From NCBI RefSeq assembly GCF_003071345.1, contig NZ_QCYK01000003.1, positions 372,001 to 436,000 of the forward strand: 64,000 nt of DNA, in the 5' to 3' direction. This stretch comes from Chitinophaga parva (GTDB lineage: Bacteria > Bacteroidota > Bacteroidia > Chitinophagales > Chitinophagaceae). Position numbers and translations under genes: made by a program. Positions within the stretch are counted from its first letter, which is position 1; every line of letters starts with the position of its first letter. The notes under the pieces were generated by a model, which ran no database searches, had not been told where the DNA came from, and saw only the letters and a program-made list of their open reading frames with translations. This document shows, piece after piece, positions 20,354-31,026 of this stretch.

Positions 20354-21594
20354 ATGCAGATCCGTTCCTATATCCGCCAATTATTGCTGTGTTTAGCCTT
20401 GTTTGTCCTAGGGAGGATGCCGGTACACGCCCAATACGTCTACAAAATAAAGGCAGATACCGTCCGCATCTACAACACCTACGATACAGCTGAACTGGTG
20501 CTCCAAAACCGCACCCAGAACGTGCTCGGCTACCTTTATAACAAAGGCGGCGGTGTTACAGAATTCCGCTTCCTAGGTGCGGTAGACTCCATGTACCGTA
20601 GAAACGACACCTTGTTCTACTACACCGCAGATGGCAAAACCATCCCGGTAAAAATGGATTTGTCAAACGTCTATGACCTCAAAGCAACCAACTTCGTTTC
20701 CGTAGCAGCCAATGACAGCGCCAACTTAAGCAAACTTCCAATACAGAAAGTTGTAGGTGTTGGTGCCACTAATGCACTGGACATGCCGGCACTCTCTAAT
20801 CAGGCATACTATGGTGCTAACAGTACCTTGTATTACCAGGGCTTCGCAGTAACGGACGGTGCTGCTGCAGTAAACATGATGGTAAACTGGAACGGTGAAC
20901 AAAAAGGCCCCGACGGCGCATTTATCCGTATAAAAGATGACAACAGGACAACCTGGAGCAGCTGGTGGGAACTAGTATTCAAGGACTTTTCAGACAGCAT
21001 CTATGCCCGTTCTGCCAATGTTGTTCCCACATCCCTGCCTGCCTTTTATGGGTAGGACTGGAACAGTTTTGGCGGCACCACAAAAGCAGGACTTGTAACA
21101 GGTGGGATAGATGCTCCAACAGGATCAACGCTGTATTTTGGATTAAACATCCCTAATACAACCAATCAATGCGGCGCCCAGGTGCCGTTTAGAAATGGAG
21201 CTGGTTTTTTTCAGAACGCTGGAAGCAGGTGGCTATGAAAGTTGGCTGCAATTGGCCGATAGGCCTTGGACAAATGCCGGCTTCATACAAAATCAGAACA
21301 CCGCAGCGCAAACGACCTCTAATTTTTGGGTGAGCGGGAATGGTGCTGTTCAAAGCCTCTCCACGGGAAACGCAGAGAATGTTTCGCAGTTCATGCTGCA
21401 CATCAACAATAATGCAGGAAATAACATAAGATGGACAGCCCGGTTGTTGACGCCTGAATTAATCGCAGACACAGGATGCGACTTATACTGGGGTGCCTAC
21501 ACAGATGCAGGTGTTTTCTGGGCACAGGTTAAATACCAGTTGGAGTATACAAAGTCATGGAACTAGCTGGAGACTGGTGTTCCGGTCGAATTAG
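20354..21594 (+). pseudogene. Decayed first copy of the tail-fibre-like family
   Basis: The copy opens intact with a signal peptide and QYVYKIKADTVRIYNTYDTA (the four intact relatives have Cys where this copy has Tyr), then runs through a pyocin-knob-like stretch (TTWSSWWELVFKDFSDS). A TAG at 21053-21055 stops it after 233 residues. Past the stop the same frame still reads family-like sequence (DWNSFGGTTKAGLVTGGIDA) to about 21237. The reading then moves to another frame (YESWLQLADRPWTNAGFIQN, as in GTWNSWYQMASRAWTNASF of the next copy) that ends at 21566. A third frame restores the family C-terminus (SWRLVFRSN) with stop 21592-21594. At least one nonsense change, two frame changes and a large internal loss are therefore present. 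The first 233 residues could still be made and exported. Confidence 0.8.
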
Positions 21595-21698
21595 TTCGTC
21601 TTTGACAGGCCATAACGACGTAGTGAAGTTGGAACGTGCATGTGCTGCGGCAAGAAGATACAAAGCGAAAAGACACTGAAAGAAGAATAAGTAATACA

Positions 21699-24632
21699 AT
21701 GAATATCCGTTCCCTGACCATGAGATGGTTAACCTTCATATTGATATTGATCGCAGGAGTACAGCATGCAAATGCGCAATATGTGTACAAGATCAAAGCA
21801 GACACGGTCCGCATTTACAATACCTGCGATACAGCCGAGTTGGTGCTGCAAAACCGCACCCAAAATGTGCTGGGTTACCTTTATAACAAAGGTGGCGGCG
21901 TTACGGAGTTTCGGGCCCTTGGTGCAGTAGACTCCATGTACCGGCGCAATGACACGCTATTCTATCATACTGCAGATGGCAAAACCATCCCTGTAAAAAT
22001 GGATCTTACCAGTGTGTATGATCTGAAGTCAACTAATTATATCACCATTAATGCCGGTGATAGCGCCAACTATGGCAAACTGCCTTTGCAAAAGGTTGTC
22101 GGCATAGGAGCCTATAGCGCCACGGACATGCCACCGCTTTCCAGCCAGGCGTTTCAAGGTGTGGGGAATAAAACGTATTACCAAGGCCTTGCGGTGAGCG
22201 ATGGTTCCCGGGGGGTAAACCTGATGGTGAATTGGGATGGTGAGCTGAATGGCCCTAATGGTGCTTTCCTGCGCACAAAAGACGACACAAAAACAACCTG
22301 GAGCAACTGGCGGGAGCTGGTGTTCAAAGATTATGCAGACAGTATTTATGGCCGTGCAAGCAGTGCTTCCGATTATGTCAACCGTACTGCGTCTGCGTCT
22401 GAGCCCTCTGCCATACCAGCTTTTACTGGCAATCTTAATACAGTAGCAAATACTTCCATTTCCCTGATAAGCCAGTCGGCTATCAACACACCGGCGTCAA
22501 GAACTGGTATTTTATTTTCAGGCAGCGATAATAGCATAATAGGCGGAGCTAAATTTCAATTATATGGAGGGGTGAGTCAAAATGATGACCTCTGGATCAG
22601 GTATGGAGGAGGAGGTACCTGGAATTCCTGGTATCAAATGGCATCGAGGGCTTGGACTAATGCTAGTTTTGCACCTGTTAATATGCCATTGTCCTCTGTG
22701 CTGACAAATGGGAATACAGCCAATCATAGCATCATCTTAGGTGCCGTGGGGAATACAAATCAATACATCTTTCAACTATTAAAAAATGTATCTGGCAATG
22801 ACTATTCAGCCTCGTTAAGCATCTCGTCTATTGGACAGGCTGTGTTGAATAGCAGACTTTCATCTGATTTAACAACTACGAGTTTAATATCGCTTCTTCC
22901 GGGAAGCGCAGCACCCTTATATTCATCTAATAATGGCGCTACCCTATATAGTATGTGGCATGCCGGCAATGACGGTGCGGGGTCGGGATTGGATGCGGAT
23001 TTATTGGATGGACAAGATGCTTCTAAGTTCATCAGCAACCAGGGAACTGTTGCGCAGATTGCTAGCTTTTGGGTCAGTGGTTTTGGGGCCGCTGCCACGC
23101 TTAATACTGGTGCTGCAACTGGCGTTATTCAATTTTCTACCAATAATGGAAGTTATGCGACTAATGGATCCGGACATAGATGGTCAATATATCATAGTGG
23201 GACCGAAAGTGGGACTAGTATTGGTAATGATTTTAATATAGGCAGGTATGATAATACGGGTTCTTTTTTAAGTTCTACTTTAACTATACAGCGATCCACA
23301 GGTAATATTGGTATAGCAACCCAATCTCCATCCGAGCGGCTGGAGATAAATGGGAATATTAAAACATCGGGTACGTTCTTCTTTAACAGATTATTATCGG
23401 ACGCTAATCTTCTTGCAGATTTCCAACAAGGTTACCAACTCTATAGTGACACGGTGGGAGCGTTGGCGCCTAATGGTACCAGGGTGTGGCTTGCCGGTCC
23501 CGACAAGGGATCTGTGGTCTTTGGCCCAAGGGCTGGCCCCAGTTACCTTAATGTGATCCGTATGAAAGCCGACACGTTCCGTTTGGAAGGCAATGGTAGC
23601 AGGTGGAAAGGGATCGCGTCACTAGGGACGGATGCTTATGGGAATTTGGCCAACACAACCGGCAGTTTCATTCAAAATCAGAATACCACGATCCAAGGTA
23701 ATGCCAGTTACGTGATCTCAGGCCGGGGCACTTCCCAGAGTATTGGTACCTTTCAAGCAGCTGCCGGTCCGCCTCATTGGGTGCTCTTTAACGGCAGTAA
23801 TGCCAATACCGCTGTTAGATGGTCGGTATCAATGAAAAATACGGAGTCGACGAACGATAATGGTGCAGATTTTACGATCGATCGATACGACAGTACCGGG
23901 GCTATCATTGATAATGTGTTTTTTGCGAAACGGTCAACTGGCTTTATCGGCATGGGAACTTCATCGCCTGTTCAAAAATTAGACGTTAATGGCGGGGTGA
24001 AAGCTAATTCGCTGGTTACTTATGGTGGAGGAACATCCACCGCTACCTATGGGCACTATTATTTGGGAAGCGCTGCTGGTCTCGGAAGATGGCGGCTTGG
24101 TATTAAGGGACTGGAAACTGGTAGCGGCAATGTGGGGAGTGATCTCGATATAAGCCCCTACACAGATGCAGGCAACGTTAATACGTCCGTATCAGCATTT
24201 ACGATACAACGTTCCACGGGTAATGTTGGTATTAATAATGCCTCTCCGTCGCAGAAGCTGGATGTAAATGGCAGCATCTATGCATCTGCCAGCGTTATTA
24301 CGCCTACCGTTGCAGCTCCTACAGCTTCTTCTGATTTAACGCTTCAGGCAGGAACCGGTAGTGCTGTAAACGTTAATAGCATGCTTAGAGTATCAAATTC
24401 AGTACAGTTGCCGCAGAAAATAGTGAGTGCATCTTATACGTTGACAGGCAATGACTATACAATATTTTGTAGCGCGAGTAGTACCACTTTAACACTACCG
24501 GCAGCTTCCTCTGCCAGCGGAAGGGTTTACGAAATTGTAAATGCCAGCTCAGGCAGCGTAATAATTAGCGCTGTGCAGGTATATGCCACGGCAACCACTT
24601 CTATTCCAACAAATACCAGCTGGAGGATATAG
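21699..24632 (+). CDS. Tail-fibre-like exported protein, copy 2, with premature C-terminal stop
   Basis: This is a 977-residue protein from ATG 21699; earlier in-frame codons exist but the signal peptide (TMRWLTFILILIAGVQHANA) starts here, as in its paralogues. It shares the family N-terminal module (QYVYKIKADTVRIYNTCDTA, then LYNKGGGVTEFR). Two pyocin-knob-like units follow at about 150-215 and 260-327 (WNSWYQMASRAWTNASF). The phage-fibre motif GLDADLLDG is at about residue 427. Several fibre motifs of the type GIATQSPSERLEINGN and GMGTSSPVQKLDVNGG come next. The C-terminal domain (LTLPAASSASGRVYEIVNAS) ends at TAG 24630-24632, where copy 5 has CAA. If that codon were read, 13 further codons (SDGSNWRLIFRSN) would lead to TAA 24672-24674, matching copy 5. 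It is probably a secreted trimeric fibre, and the effect of the truncation is unknown. Confidence 0.85.
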   Translation: MNIRSLTMRWLTFILILIAGVQHANAQYVYKIKADTVRIYNTCDTAELVLQNRTQNVLGYLYNKGGGVTEFRALGAVDSMYRRNDTLFYHTADGKTIPVKMDLTSVYDLKSTNYITINAGDSANYGKLPLQKVVGIGAYSATDMPPLSSQAFQGVGNKTYYQGLAVSDGSRGVNLMVNWDGELNGPNGAFLRTKDDTKTTWSNWRELVFKDYADSIYGRASSASDYVNRTASASEPSAIPAFTGNLNTVANTSISLISQSAINTPASRTGILFSGSDNSIIGGAKFQLYGGVSQNDDLWIRYGGGGTWNSWYQMASRAWTNASFAPVNMPLSSVLTNGNTANHSIILGAVGNTNQYIFQLLKNVSGNDYSASLSISSIGQAVLNSRLSSDLTTTSLISLLPGSAAPLYSSNNGATLYSMWHAGNDGAGSGLDADLLDGQDASKFISNQGTVAQIASFWVSGFGAAATLNTGAATGVIQFSTNNGSYATNGSGHRWSIYHSGTESGTSIGNDFNIGRYDNTGSFLSSTLTIQRSTGNIGIATQSPSERLEINGNIKTSGTFFFNRLLSDANLLADFQQGYQLYSDTVGALAPNGTRVWLAGPDKGSVVFGPRAGPSYLNVIRMKADTFRLEGNGSRWKGIASLGTDAYGNLANTTGSFIQNQNTTIQGNASYVISGRGTSQSIGTFQAAAGPPHWVLFNGSNANTAVRWSVSMKNTESTNDNGADFTIDRYDSTGAIIDNVFFAKRSTGFIGMGTSSPVQKLDVNGGVKANSLVTYGGGTSTATYGHYYLGSAAGLGRWRLGIKGLETGSGNVGSDLDISPYTDAGNVNTSVSAFTIQRSTGNVGINNASPSQKLDVNGSIYASASVITPTVAAPTASSDLTLQAGTGSAVNVNSMLRVSNSVQLPQKIVSASYTLTGNDYTIFCSASSTTLTLPAASSASGRVYEIVNASSGSVIISAVQVYATATTSIPTNTSWRI

Positions 24633-24733
24633 AGTGATGGGTCTAACTGGAGACTTATATTTAGATCAAATTAAACTAATGTACTGAGAATGTACATGGC
24701 CAGTGGGCCGCATAAAAATGAATAAATAATACA

Positions 24734-27700
24734 ATGAATATTCGTTCCCTAACCATGAGATGGTTAACTTTGATGTTACTGTTGGTTGCAGGTGTGCAGC
24801 GTGCAAAAGCACAATATGTGTATAAGATCAAAGCAGATACCGTGCGCATTTACAATACCTGCGATACAGCCGAACTGGTGCTGCAAAACCGCACCCAGAA
24901 TGTGCTGGGGTACCTTTATAACAAAGGTGGTGGCGTTACTGAGTTTCGTGCGCTGAATCCGGTAGACTTGATTTATAAGTCTAACGATACGTTGTACTAT
25001 CGACTGTCCAGTGGCCAGATCGGATCTGTCAAGATAGGTCTGTCTGCTGCAGAGCAAAGCAGTTCTTTTATCCTGAACCAAAATACCGCTGCGCAAACTA
25101 GCGCCAATGCGTGGATCTCTGGCTACTTCAAGGCAAATACTGGCTACCAATCTATCCGCGCTACGGCTGCTAATGGCACCGGAGACTATTCTATCCTGGA
25201 TCTGGCATCCGGCTCAAATCGCTGGGGGCTTGGCAGAATGGGGCAGGAGATGGGCAGTAACAGCGGTACTGATTTCGTGATTAAGGGGTACAGTGATAAC
25301 GGTACTGAAATTGGAAATTATCTGAAACTAACCCGCGTCAACAAGGATGCGACGTTTGGGGGACACATAAAAATAGGGGATAGCACTGTGACCACGGCGG
25401 CTACCTACTTCGATTACCGTAGCCTGAATGGTACTCCCATTACATCGTCTTACGGTGTCGGTTTTACTAGCGGCACATCTGGTGGCGCAGGCATGACATC
25501 GGTTTCCGGGACCGGGCCAGGCCGGAGCCTGATAGTGCCTTTTAATGGTACGGCGCCCGTATTTTCCAGCAACGGCGGCGCCTCCTGGGATACCGTATGG
25601 CACGCCGGCAATCACACAAAGGGAAATCAATTCAGCCAGGTCTTTGCTAACGGGGTAGTGTTGTCTACGCTGACTACCAATGCATCTGGTCACGTAACCG
25701 GATTGGGTGTAAGGACATTAACCCCTGCGGATATTGGCGCTGCACCCTCCAATTTGCCATTGGCCACTGTGTTAAGCAACGGCAATATAGCTAGCAACAA
25801 CATTATGCTTGGCGATACCTCGAGTACATCCAACTATGCTTACTTTGTATCCCGCAAGCTGAATACAGGCGGCTATTCCCAATTTATGTCTATAGGATTG
25901 GATTCTACAGGCCAAATTGGAATGCGTAAAGCGACGCCAGGCAATTCGGGTGCGAAGGATAAAATACTTTATCTCCCTTATGGAGGTACCACATTACTGT
26001 ATTCCCCGGATAATGGAACAAACCGGTATGGATTATGGCACGCCGGTAATGATGGTGCAGGATCGGGACTGGATGCAGATTTACTGGATGGAAAGGATGC
26101 CGCGGGATTTATCCAAAACCAGGCATCTTCCCCGCAGGCTGCCGCAAATGCCTGGGTAAGTGGCAGCTTATCAGCCACTACCTTATATACTTCCGCTCCT
26201 CCCGGAACACCCCAGCATTTCTTCTATACCGGAACAAATCAGCAAGTAACTACTGCCTCAAGAAGGTGGCTGTTTACTTTCGCGAATGCAGATGGAACGA
26301 ATGTTGGTAGTGATTTTGCGCTGCAACGATGCGATAATACAGGAGGTGTTAGTGGCACCCCGTTGTTCTTACAACGCTCAAACGGTTTTGTGGGTATAAA
26401 TAGTACTGCCCCTACCGATCAATTGACTGTAAACGGCAACTCAAGAACAATAGGGATTATTGCAGCGGAACGCCCCTCAACAGCTTCAACAGGATATTTC
26501 GCTATTAAAAATGCTAACAGTTTATACCGATGGTCGATAGGAACCTCCGGTGTAGAGTCTACGGGTGCAGCCGGTGCGAATTTTACTGTATTCGCATACG
26601 ATAGTTCTGGAAACCTACTTCGTTCCAATGACTTATTCATTAACAGGGCATCAGGATTTGTTGGTATCGGTACAACAACTCCTGATGTGAAGCTTCAGGT
26701 GATAGGTTCTGCAAAATCTAACTTGCTGTATACAGATGTCAGCACCAATGTTTATCATTACTTGCGTACAGCCAGTGGCATAAATCGTTGGGCTTGGGGA
26801 TCAACTGGTGCAGAAAGCACCGGAGATTTAGGAAGTAACCTTACGCTTTATTCTTTTGCAGATGCAGGGACAACAAAAGCAGCGGTAATGTCGTTCGATC
26901 GCGCTAATACGCGGGTGGGCATAAACCAGGCTGCGCCCGGACAGCGTTTATCTGTAGCCGGCTCATTTTCTGCAACAGATTCTGTTATACTGACAAAACT
27001 AACCGGCTCAGGATTGGTTAAACAGACAAACGGCTACCTAACTACAGCCGTAGCGGGTACGGATTATGTACCAGCGACTGGTGGAACTGGTTACATTCAG
27101 AATAATCCCACCGCTACGCAGAGTGCTTCTTTCATTATCAATGGTACCGCTTCCTTTAAAACGGAAGCTTATACGGGCTCCATCTATCAAAACCAGGTCA
27201 CGTCCAACTATCGTAGTGGCATGTATGTGCAGTCAACCGGAAGCATAAACAACGTGTTGACTGGTGCGCCGGCAAACGGTTTCATGTGGCGATGGCTTTC
27301 TGTCGACAGCGGAACGCTCAATTACACGTCGGACGCAAATGAAAAAATGCGCCTCACTTTTGATGGAAGATTAGGAATTGGCACGAACAGTCCGGGTACT
27401 ACGCTGGAAGTGGCGGGTGTAGCCGCCGTATCCGGCAGCGCAAATGCATTTATGTGGACCGACAGAACGCTTGCCGGCAACAACAAATGGCAGTGGTATT
27501 CCTCCGGCGGAAGTACTTACCTGTTCGATGGACTGAACCAGGTAAACCGTGTTGCAGTGTCTAATGCCGGTAACGTGGCTATTGGTAAGGACGCTGCGAC
27601 GGCCGGTTATAAGCTGGATGTTAACGGTTATGTCCAGTCTACCGGCTTCTACCAGTCATCCCTCCGTAGCCTCAAGAAAGACATCCAACCTTTCACCGCT

Positions 27701-27952
27701 TCCGCCACAAAAATCTTGGATTCCGCACAGGTGCGCACCTTCGTTTATAAAGCAGATAGCGCCAACATAACCCACATCGGCTTTATTGCAGACGAAGTAC
27801 CGGATGCCATGGCATCTCCCCAACGACAAGGTGTAGACCAGGCAAACACCACGGCATTGCTGGTAAAAGCCCTGCAGGAAACTACCGCCCGCCTGGAAGC
27901 CATGGAAAAGCGCGTAGCCGAACTGGAAAAACAATTGAAAGAGAAAAAATAG
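24734..27952 (+). CDS. Tail-fibre-like protein with S74 autoprocessing chaperone, copy 3
   Basis: This is a 1072-residue protein with a signal peptide nearly identical to copy 2 (MNIRSLTMRWLTLMLLLVAG) and the shared N-terminal module. GLDADLLDG occurs at about residue 445, with several GIGTTTPDVKLQV-type fibre repeats. The C-terminus from about residue 976 is a peptidase S74 domain (intramolecular chaperone of endosialidase type). SLRSLK places Ser976 and Lys981 five residues apart, as in the known Ser-Lys dyad, and GFIADEVPDA is the conserved core. A coiled coil (LEAMEKRVAELEKQLKEKK) closes the protein. In this family the C-terminal part drives trimer assembly and then cuts itself off just before the Ser. 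The next gene starts 12 bp downstream, so the two are almost surely co-transcribed. Confidence 0.9.
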   Translation: MNIRSLTMRWLTLMLLLVAGVQRAKAQYVYKIKADTVRIYNTCDTAELVLQNRTQNVLGYLYNKGGGVTEFRALNPVDLIYKSNDTLYYRLSSGQIGSVKIGLSAAEQSSSFILNQNTAAQTSANAWISGYFKANTGYQSIRATAANGTGDYSILDLASGSNRWGLGRMGQEMGSNSGTDFVIKGYSDNGTEIGNYLKLTRVNKDATFGGHIKIGDSTVTTAATYFDYRSLNGTPITSSYGVGFTSGTSGGAGMTSVSGTGPGRSLIVPFNGTAPVFSSNGGASWDTVWHAGNHTKGNQFSQVFANGVVLSTLTTNASGHVTGLGVRTLTPADIGAAPSNLPLATVLSNGNIASNNIMLGDTSSTSNYAYFVSRKLNTGGYSQFMSIGLDSTGQIGMRKATPGNSGAKDKILYLPYGGTTLLYSPDNGTNRYGLWHAGNDGAGSGLDADLLDGKDAAGFIQNQASSPQAAANAWVSGSLSATTLYTSAPPGTPQHFFYTGTNQQVTTASRRWLFTFANADGTNVGSDFALQRCDNTGGVSGTPLFLQRSNGFVGINSTAPTDQLTVNGNSRTIGIIAAERPSTASTGYFAIKNANSLYRWSIGTSGVESTGAAGANFTVFAYDSSGNLLRSNDLFINRASGFVGIGTTTPDVKLQVIGSAKSNLLYTDVSTNVYHYLRTASGINRWAWGSTGAESTGDLGSNLTLYSFADAGTTKAAVMSFDRANTRVGINQAAPGQRLSVAGSFSATDSVILTKLTGSGLVKQTNGYLTTAVAGTDYVPATGGTGYIQNNPTATQSASFIINGTASFKTEAYTGSIYQNQVTSNYRSGMYVQSTGSINNVLTGAPANGFMWRWLSVDSGTLNYTSDANEKMRLTFDGRLGIGTNSPGTTLEVAGVAAVSGSANAFMWTDRTLAGNNKWQWYSSGGSTYLFDGLNQVNRVAVSNAGNVAIGKDAATAGYKLDVNGYVQSTGFYQSSLRSLKKDIQPFTASATKILDSAQVRTFVYKADSANITHIGFIADEVPDAMASPQRQGVDQANTTALLVKALQETTARLEAMEKRVAELEKQLKEKK

Positions 27953-27964
27953 ATATTGATTAAT

Positions 27965-30900
27965 ATGAATTGCCACTCCCTTGCCTTCAGATCCCTGGTT
28001 GCCTTAGTGTGTATGTTTATCAGCGTAGCACCGCTTCGGGCTCAGTATGTCTACAAGATAAAAGCAGACACGGTGCGCATTTACAACACCTGTGACACCG
28101 CGGAGCTGGTATTGCAGAACCGCACACAGAACGTAGCCGGGTTTCTGTATAACAAGGGGCAAGGTGTTACGGAATTCCGGTCACTGAGTGATAGCTTTAT
28201 CCTGAACCAGAATGGCAGTAAGCAGCCGGCAAACTTTAGCATTAGCGGAAGTGGTGCCGTTGGCGGCAGCCTGAATGCTGGCACCTGGATGGTCGCGAAA
28301 GCAGGATTTTATGCAGACCGGAACACGGTTTCATCAGGGACTGTTGGATACGCATTGCGTGATTCTACTTCCCGGATGCGCTGGGGTATTGGTACCCAGA
28401 CACTGGAAACCAGCGGGGATGTAGGAAGTGATTTTTCAATATTCCGTTATCATGACAATGGTTCCAATATTGCAGCATCTGATTTCGTGATCCGGCGCCT
28501 TAATGGCAATGTGGGTATCCATAATGCATTACCCGCAAATACCCTGGATGTAAATGGTACAGGGTTCTTTAGCGGGAATCTCTCCTCAAATGGCATATTT
28601 ACGGTTAGCGGCGGAACAATTAGCATGGCGAATGCCTCCAGTAACATGCTCATGTTTCCAGGGAATAACGTGAACAGTGCTCCCGTTCACGGCGTCAGCC
28701 GTAGTACCGGTACCAAGGTGGTACTATTCCCAAGCTTTTCAACCCTGAACACAGACTACGCCATAGGGGTGGAGGATAATAATATGTGGCTCAGCGTACC
28801 CGGTAATAAAGTCGGTTTCAAGTTTTATGCAAACGATACGGCTGTGTCAAAGATAGATGGCCAGGGCAACGGGGAGTGGCTTGGCCGCGGCCGTTTCGGC
28901 GGCTCCAGTAGTTCCAACCAGATCATAGGGGCCGGCCCCGCTGCAGAAGTACATTACGTAAATGGGAGTGCACTCTTTCAGGGGTATGACCGTACTGCGG
29001 GTGCCTACCTGCCTGCAATGATAACGGGCGGCGTGGGAAACACTACTAAATCGCTGCTCCTGAATAGCGCGGGCTATCAGTTCTTAAACCTGCCCAATGC
29101 CGGCCTCCTGGGAACTGATGCCAGCGGTTACCTGAAGGATGTAAGCACGACAGAGAACCTGAATACGGTAGTGCATCGGGGCGACGCTACAGATGCTTCT
29201 ATCACAATTAATCCCCATGGAAATGCCTTCAGGTCGCTGCTGGTGTACCGGGACTCCGATACTTCCGTAACATATACCACATTCGGAAACAACCGCACAG
29301 CTGCTACCATAACGTTTATACCAGACACCAGTAAAATATCGAAAGCCTATAACATCAGCGTTGGAGCAGGAACGCTTACTTACTATAATGCCGGCCAGTC
29401 AGAAAATATATGGAGAAGTTCCAACCACGTACCTGGCGACACCATCAATATTTCCACAATTGCCGGCAGTGTATTGAGTAGCATTGTCACAAATGCAAGC
29501 GGGCATGTGAAATCCGTTTCTACGCGTTCATTGTTACCCTCCGATATCGGTGCTGCTCCTGTAAGTGGTGATACCAACTACATTATGTCGCAAACGGCAG
29601 TGGAGCAACATGCGAGTTTTTGGATTGACGGCCTGGCCAATGTAGGAAGTGTGACGATTGGGCATGGAGCTGATCCTTCCGCGGCTTTGCTTATTGCCAA
29701 AGCCGGTTTCGTAACCTTCTTGGATAATCGGTATAAATATGGTAACCGTGATCATAAGTTTCTCCGTGTAAACGACGTTGGCCAGCTGACGCAGGACTCT
29801 GTCCGGTGGGCGGATCTATTCTCAAAACCTACTACCTTGAGTGGTTATGGGATTACAGATGCCATTCAGAATCAGGTTGCCAGCGCGCAGCATGCATTCT
29901 TCAACATCGACAGCTCCGGTACAGCAAAGCTGTTTTCCGCGTATAATAGTGTTACTGGCGGAAATGCAGGCTTTTCAGTGCAGTCAGGCGGTGGTATCCG
30001 TTATTTTATCAACATTTACAATGGTAAAATGCTGATCGGCGGAAATGGGATGTGGCCAGGTACCGCACCTATAACCATTGCCTATGCAGGGCTTGACAGC
30101 GGAAATGTAGGCATCAATACGCCGTCTCCAACTGCAAAGCTCCATGTAACGGTAATGAGCAACACCCAGCAGTCACTGTACCTGGATCAGAAAGGAAGTA
30201 ATCTGATCGTGGCGCCATCTTCCGGAGGAGGCACTGTTACAAAAATAGATAATACACTCGGCGGGCTGGCCTTGCAAGCCAGCACCGGGGCTGGCAATAT
30301 GGGCATAGGTCGTGGCCCTACGACTTACGCAAAACTATCTGTGCTCGGCGTCATCAGCTCTGCCCAGGGCGGCTTCCAGTTGGATAGTGTATACACAGAG
30401 TCACCCATGAGGATCTATTCTAATAATGGTTCCGGCCATATTGATTTTTCCGCCCACAGTGCCAGTACCAATAAATTTGGCGTATCCATGTACGTGCCGG
30501 ATAACACGGGTGACTTCCGCATTCAAACCGCACCGGTGGTTGCAGGTACGGGCACGCTATCTTATACGGATCGCGTTACGGTACTGAATAGTGGTAAGGT
30601 GGGCATTGGCACCACAGCGCCAGCAACAATGCTGGACGTTGTGGGCGACATCCATGCCTCTGGTGCCATCACTGCCACCAGCATCACTCAGACTTCGCTG
30701 CGCAGTCTCAAAAAAGAGATCAAACCATTCACCGCTTCCGCCCTGAATATCCTGGATTCTGCTCAGGTAAGAACGTTCATCTTCAAAGCCGATACCACTA
30801 ATACAACCCGTATAGGCTTCATTGCTGACGAAGTGCCAGATGCAATGGCCGCTACCGGAAGAAAAGGGGTGGAAGAAACAAATACGGTGGCCTTGCTGGT

Positions 30901-31021
30901 AAAAGCCATCCAGGAAATGAAAGCAGAAATGGATGCCATGAAGGAAAAGGTTTCACAAGTGAATGCCTTGGAACAACGCGTGCACGACCTGGAAATACAA
31001 CTTGAAAAAAAGAATAAATAG
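27965..31021 (+). CDS. Tail-fibre-like protein with S74 autoprocessing chaperone, copy 4
   Basis: This is a 1018-residue protein from ATG 27965; a TTG nine bases earlier is possible but the ATG opens directly into the signal peptide (SLVALVCMFISVAPLRAQ). The N-terminal module is shared (QYVYKIKADTVRIYNTCDTA, LYNKGQGVTEFR), but the body differs from the other copies and lacks GLDADLLDG. It holds fibre motifs such as GNVGIHNALPANTLDVNG and VGIGTTAPATMLDVVGDI. The C-terminal peptidase S74 domain carries SLRSLK with Ser911 and Lys916 and GFIADEVPDA, then a coiled coil (LEQRVHDLEIQLEKKNK). Self-cleavage before Ser911 is expected from the family. The stop is 5 bp before the next copy. Confidence 0.9.
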   Translation: MNCHSLAFRSLVALVCMFISVAPLRAQYVYKIKADTVRIYNTCDTAELVLQNRTQNVAGFLYNKGQGVTEFRSLSDSFILNQNGSKQPANFSISGSGAVGGSLNAGTWMVAKAGFYADRNTVSSGTVGYALRDSTSRMRWGIGTQTLETSGDVGSDFSIFRYHDNGSNIAASDFVIRRLNGNVGIHNALPANTLDVNGTGFFSGNLSSNGIFTVSGGTISMANASSNMLMFPGNNVNSAPVHGVSRSTGTKVVLFPSFSTLNTDYAIGVEDNNMWLSVPGNKVGFKFYANDTAVSKIDGQGNGEWLGRGRFGGSSSSNQIIGAGPAAEVHYVNGSALFQGYDRTAGAYLPAMITGGVGNTTKSLLLNSAGYQFLNLPNAGLLGTDASGYLKDVSTTENLNTVVHRGDATDASITINPHGNAFRSLLVYRDSDTSVTYTTFGNNRTAATITFIPDTSKISKAYNISVGAGTLTYYNAGQSENIWRSSNHVPGDTINISTIAGSVLSSIVTNASGHVKSVSTRSLLPSDIGAAPVSGDTNYIMSQTAVEQHASFWIDGLANVGSVTIGHGADPSAALLIAKAGFVTFLDNRYKYGNRDHKFLRVNDVGQLTQDSVRWADLFSKPTTLSGYGITDAIQNQVASAQHAFFNIDSSGTAKLFSAYNSVTGGNAGFSVQSGGGIRYFINIYNGKMLIGGNGMWPGTAPITIAYAGLDSGNVGINTPSPTAKLHVTVMSNTQQSLYLDQKGSNLIVAPSSGGGTVTKIDNTLGGLALQASTGAGNMGIGRGPTTYAKLSVLGVISSAQGGFQLDSVYTESPMRIYSNNGSGHIDFSAHSASTNKFGVSMYVPDNTGDFRIQTAPVVAGTGTLSYTDRVTVLNSGKVGIGTTAPATMLDVVGDIHASGAITATSITQTSLRSLKKEIKPFTASALNILDSAQVRTFIFKADTTNTTRIGFIADEVPDAMAATGRKGVEETNTVALLVKAIQEMKAEMDAMKEKVSQVNALEQRVHDLEIQLEKKNK

Positions 31022-31026
31022 ATACA

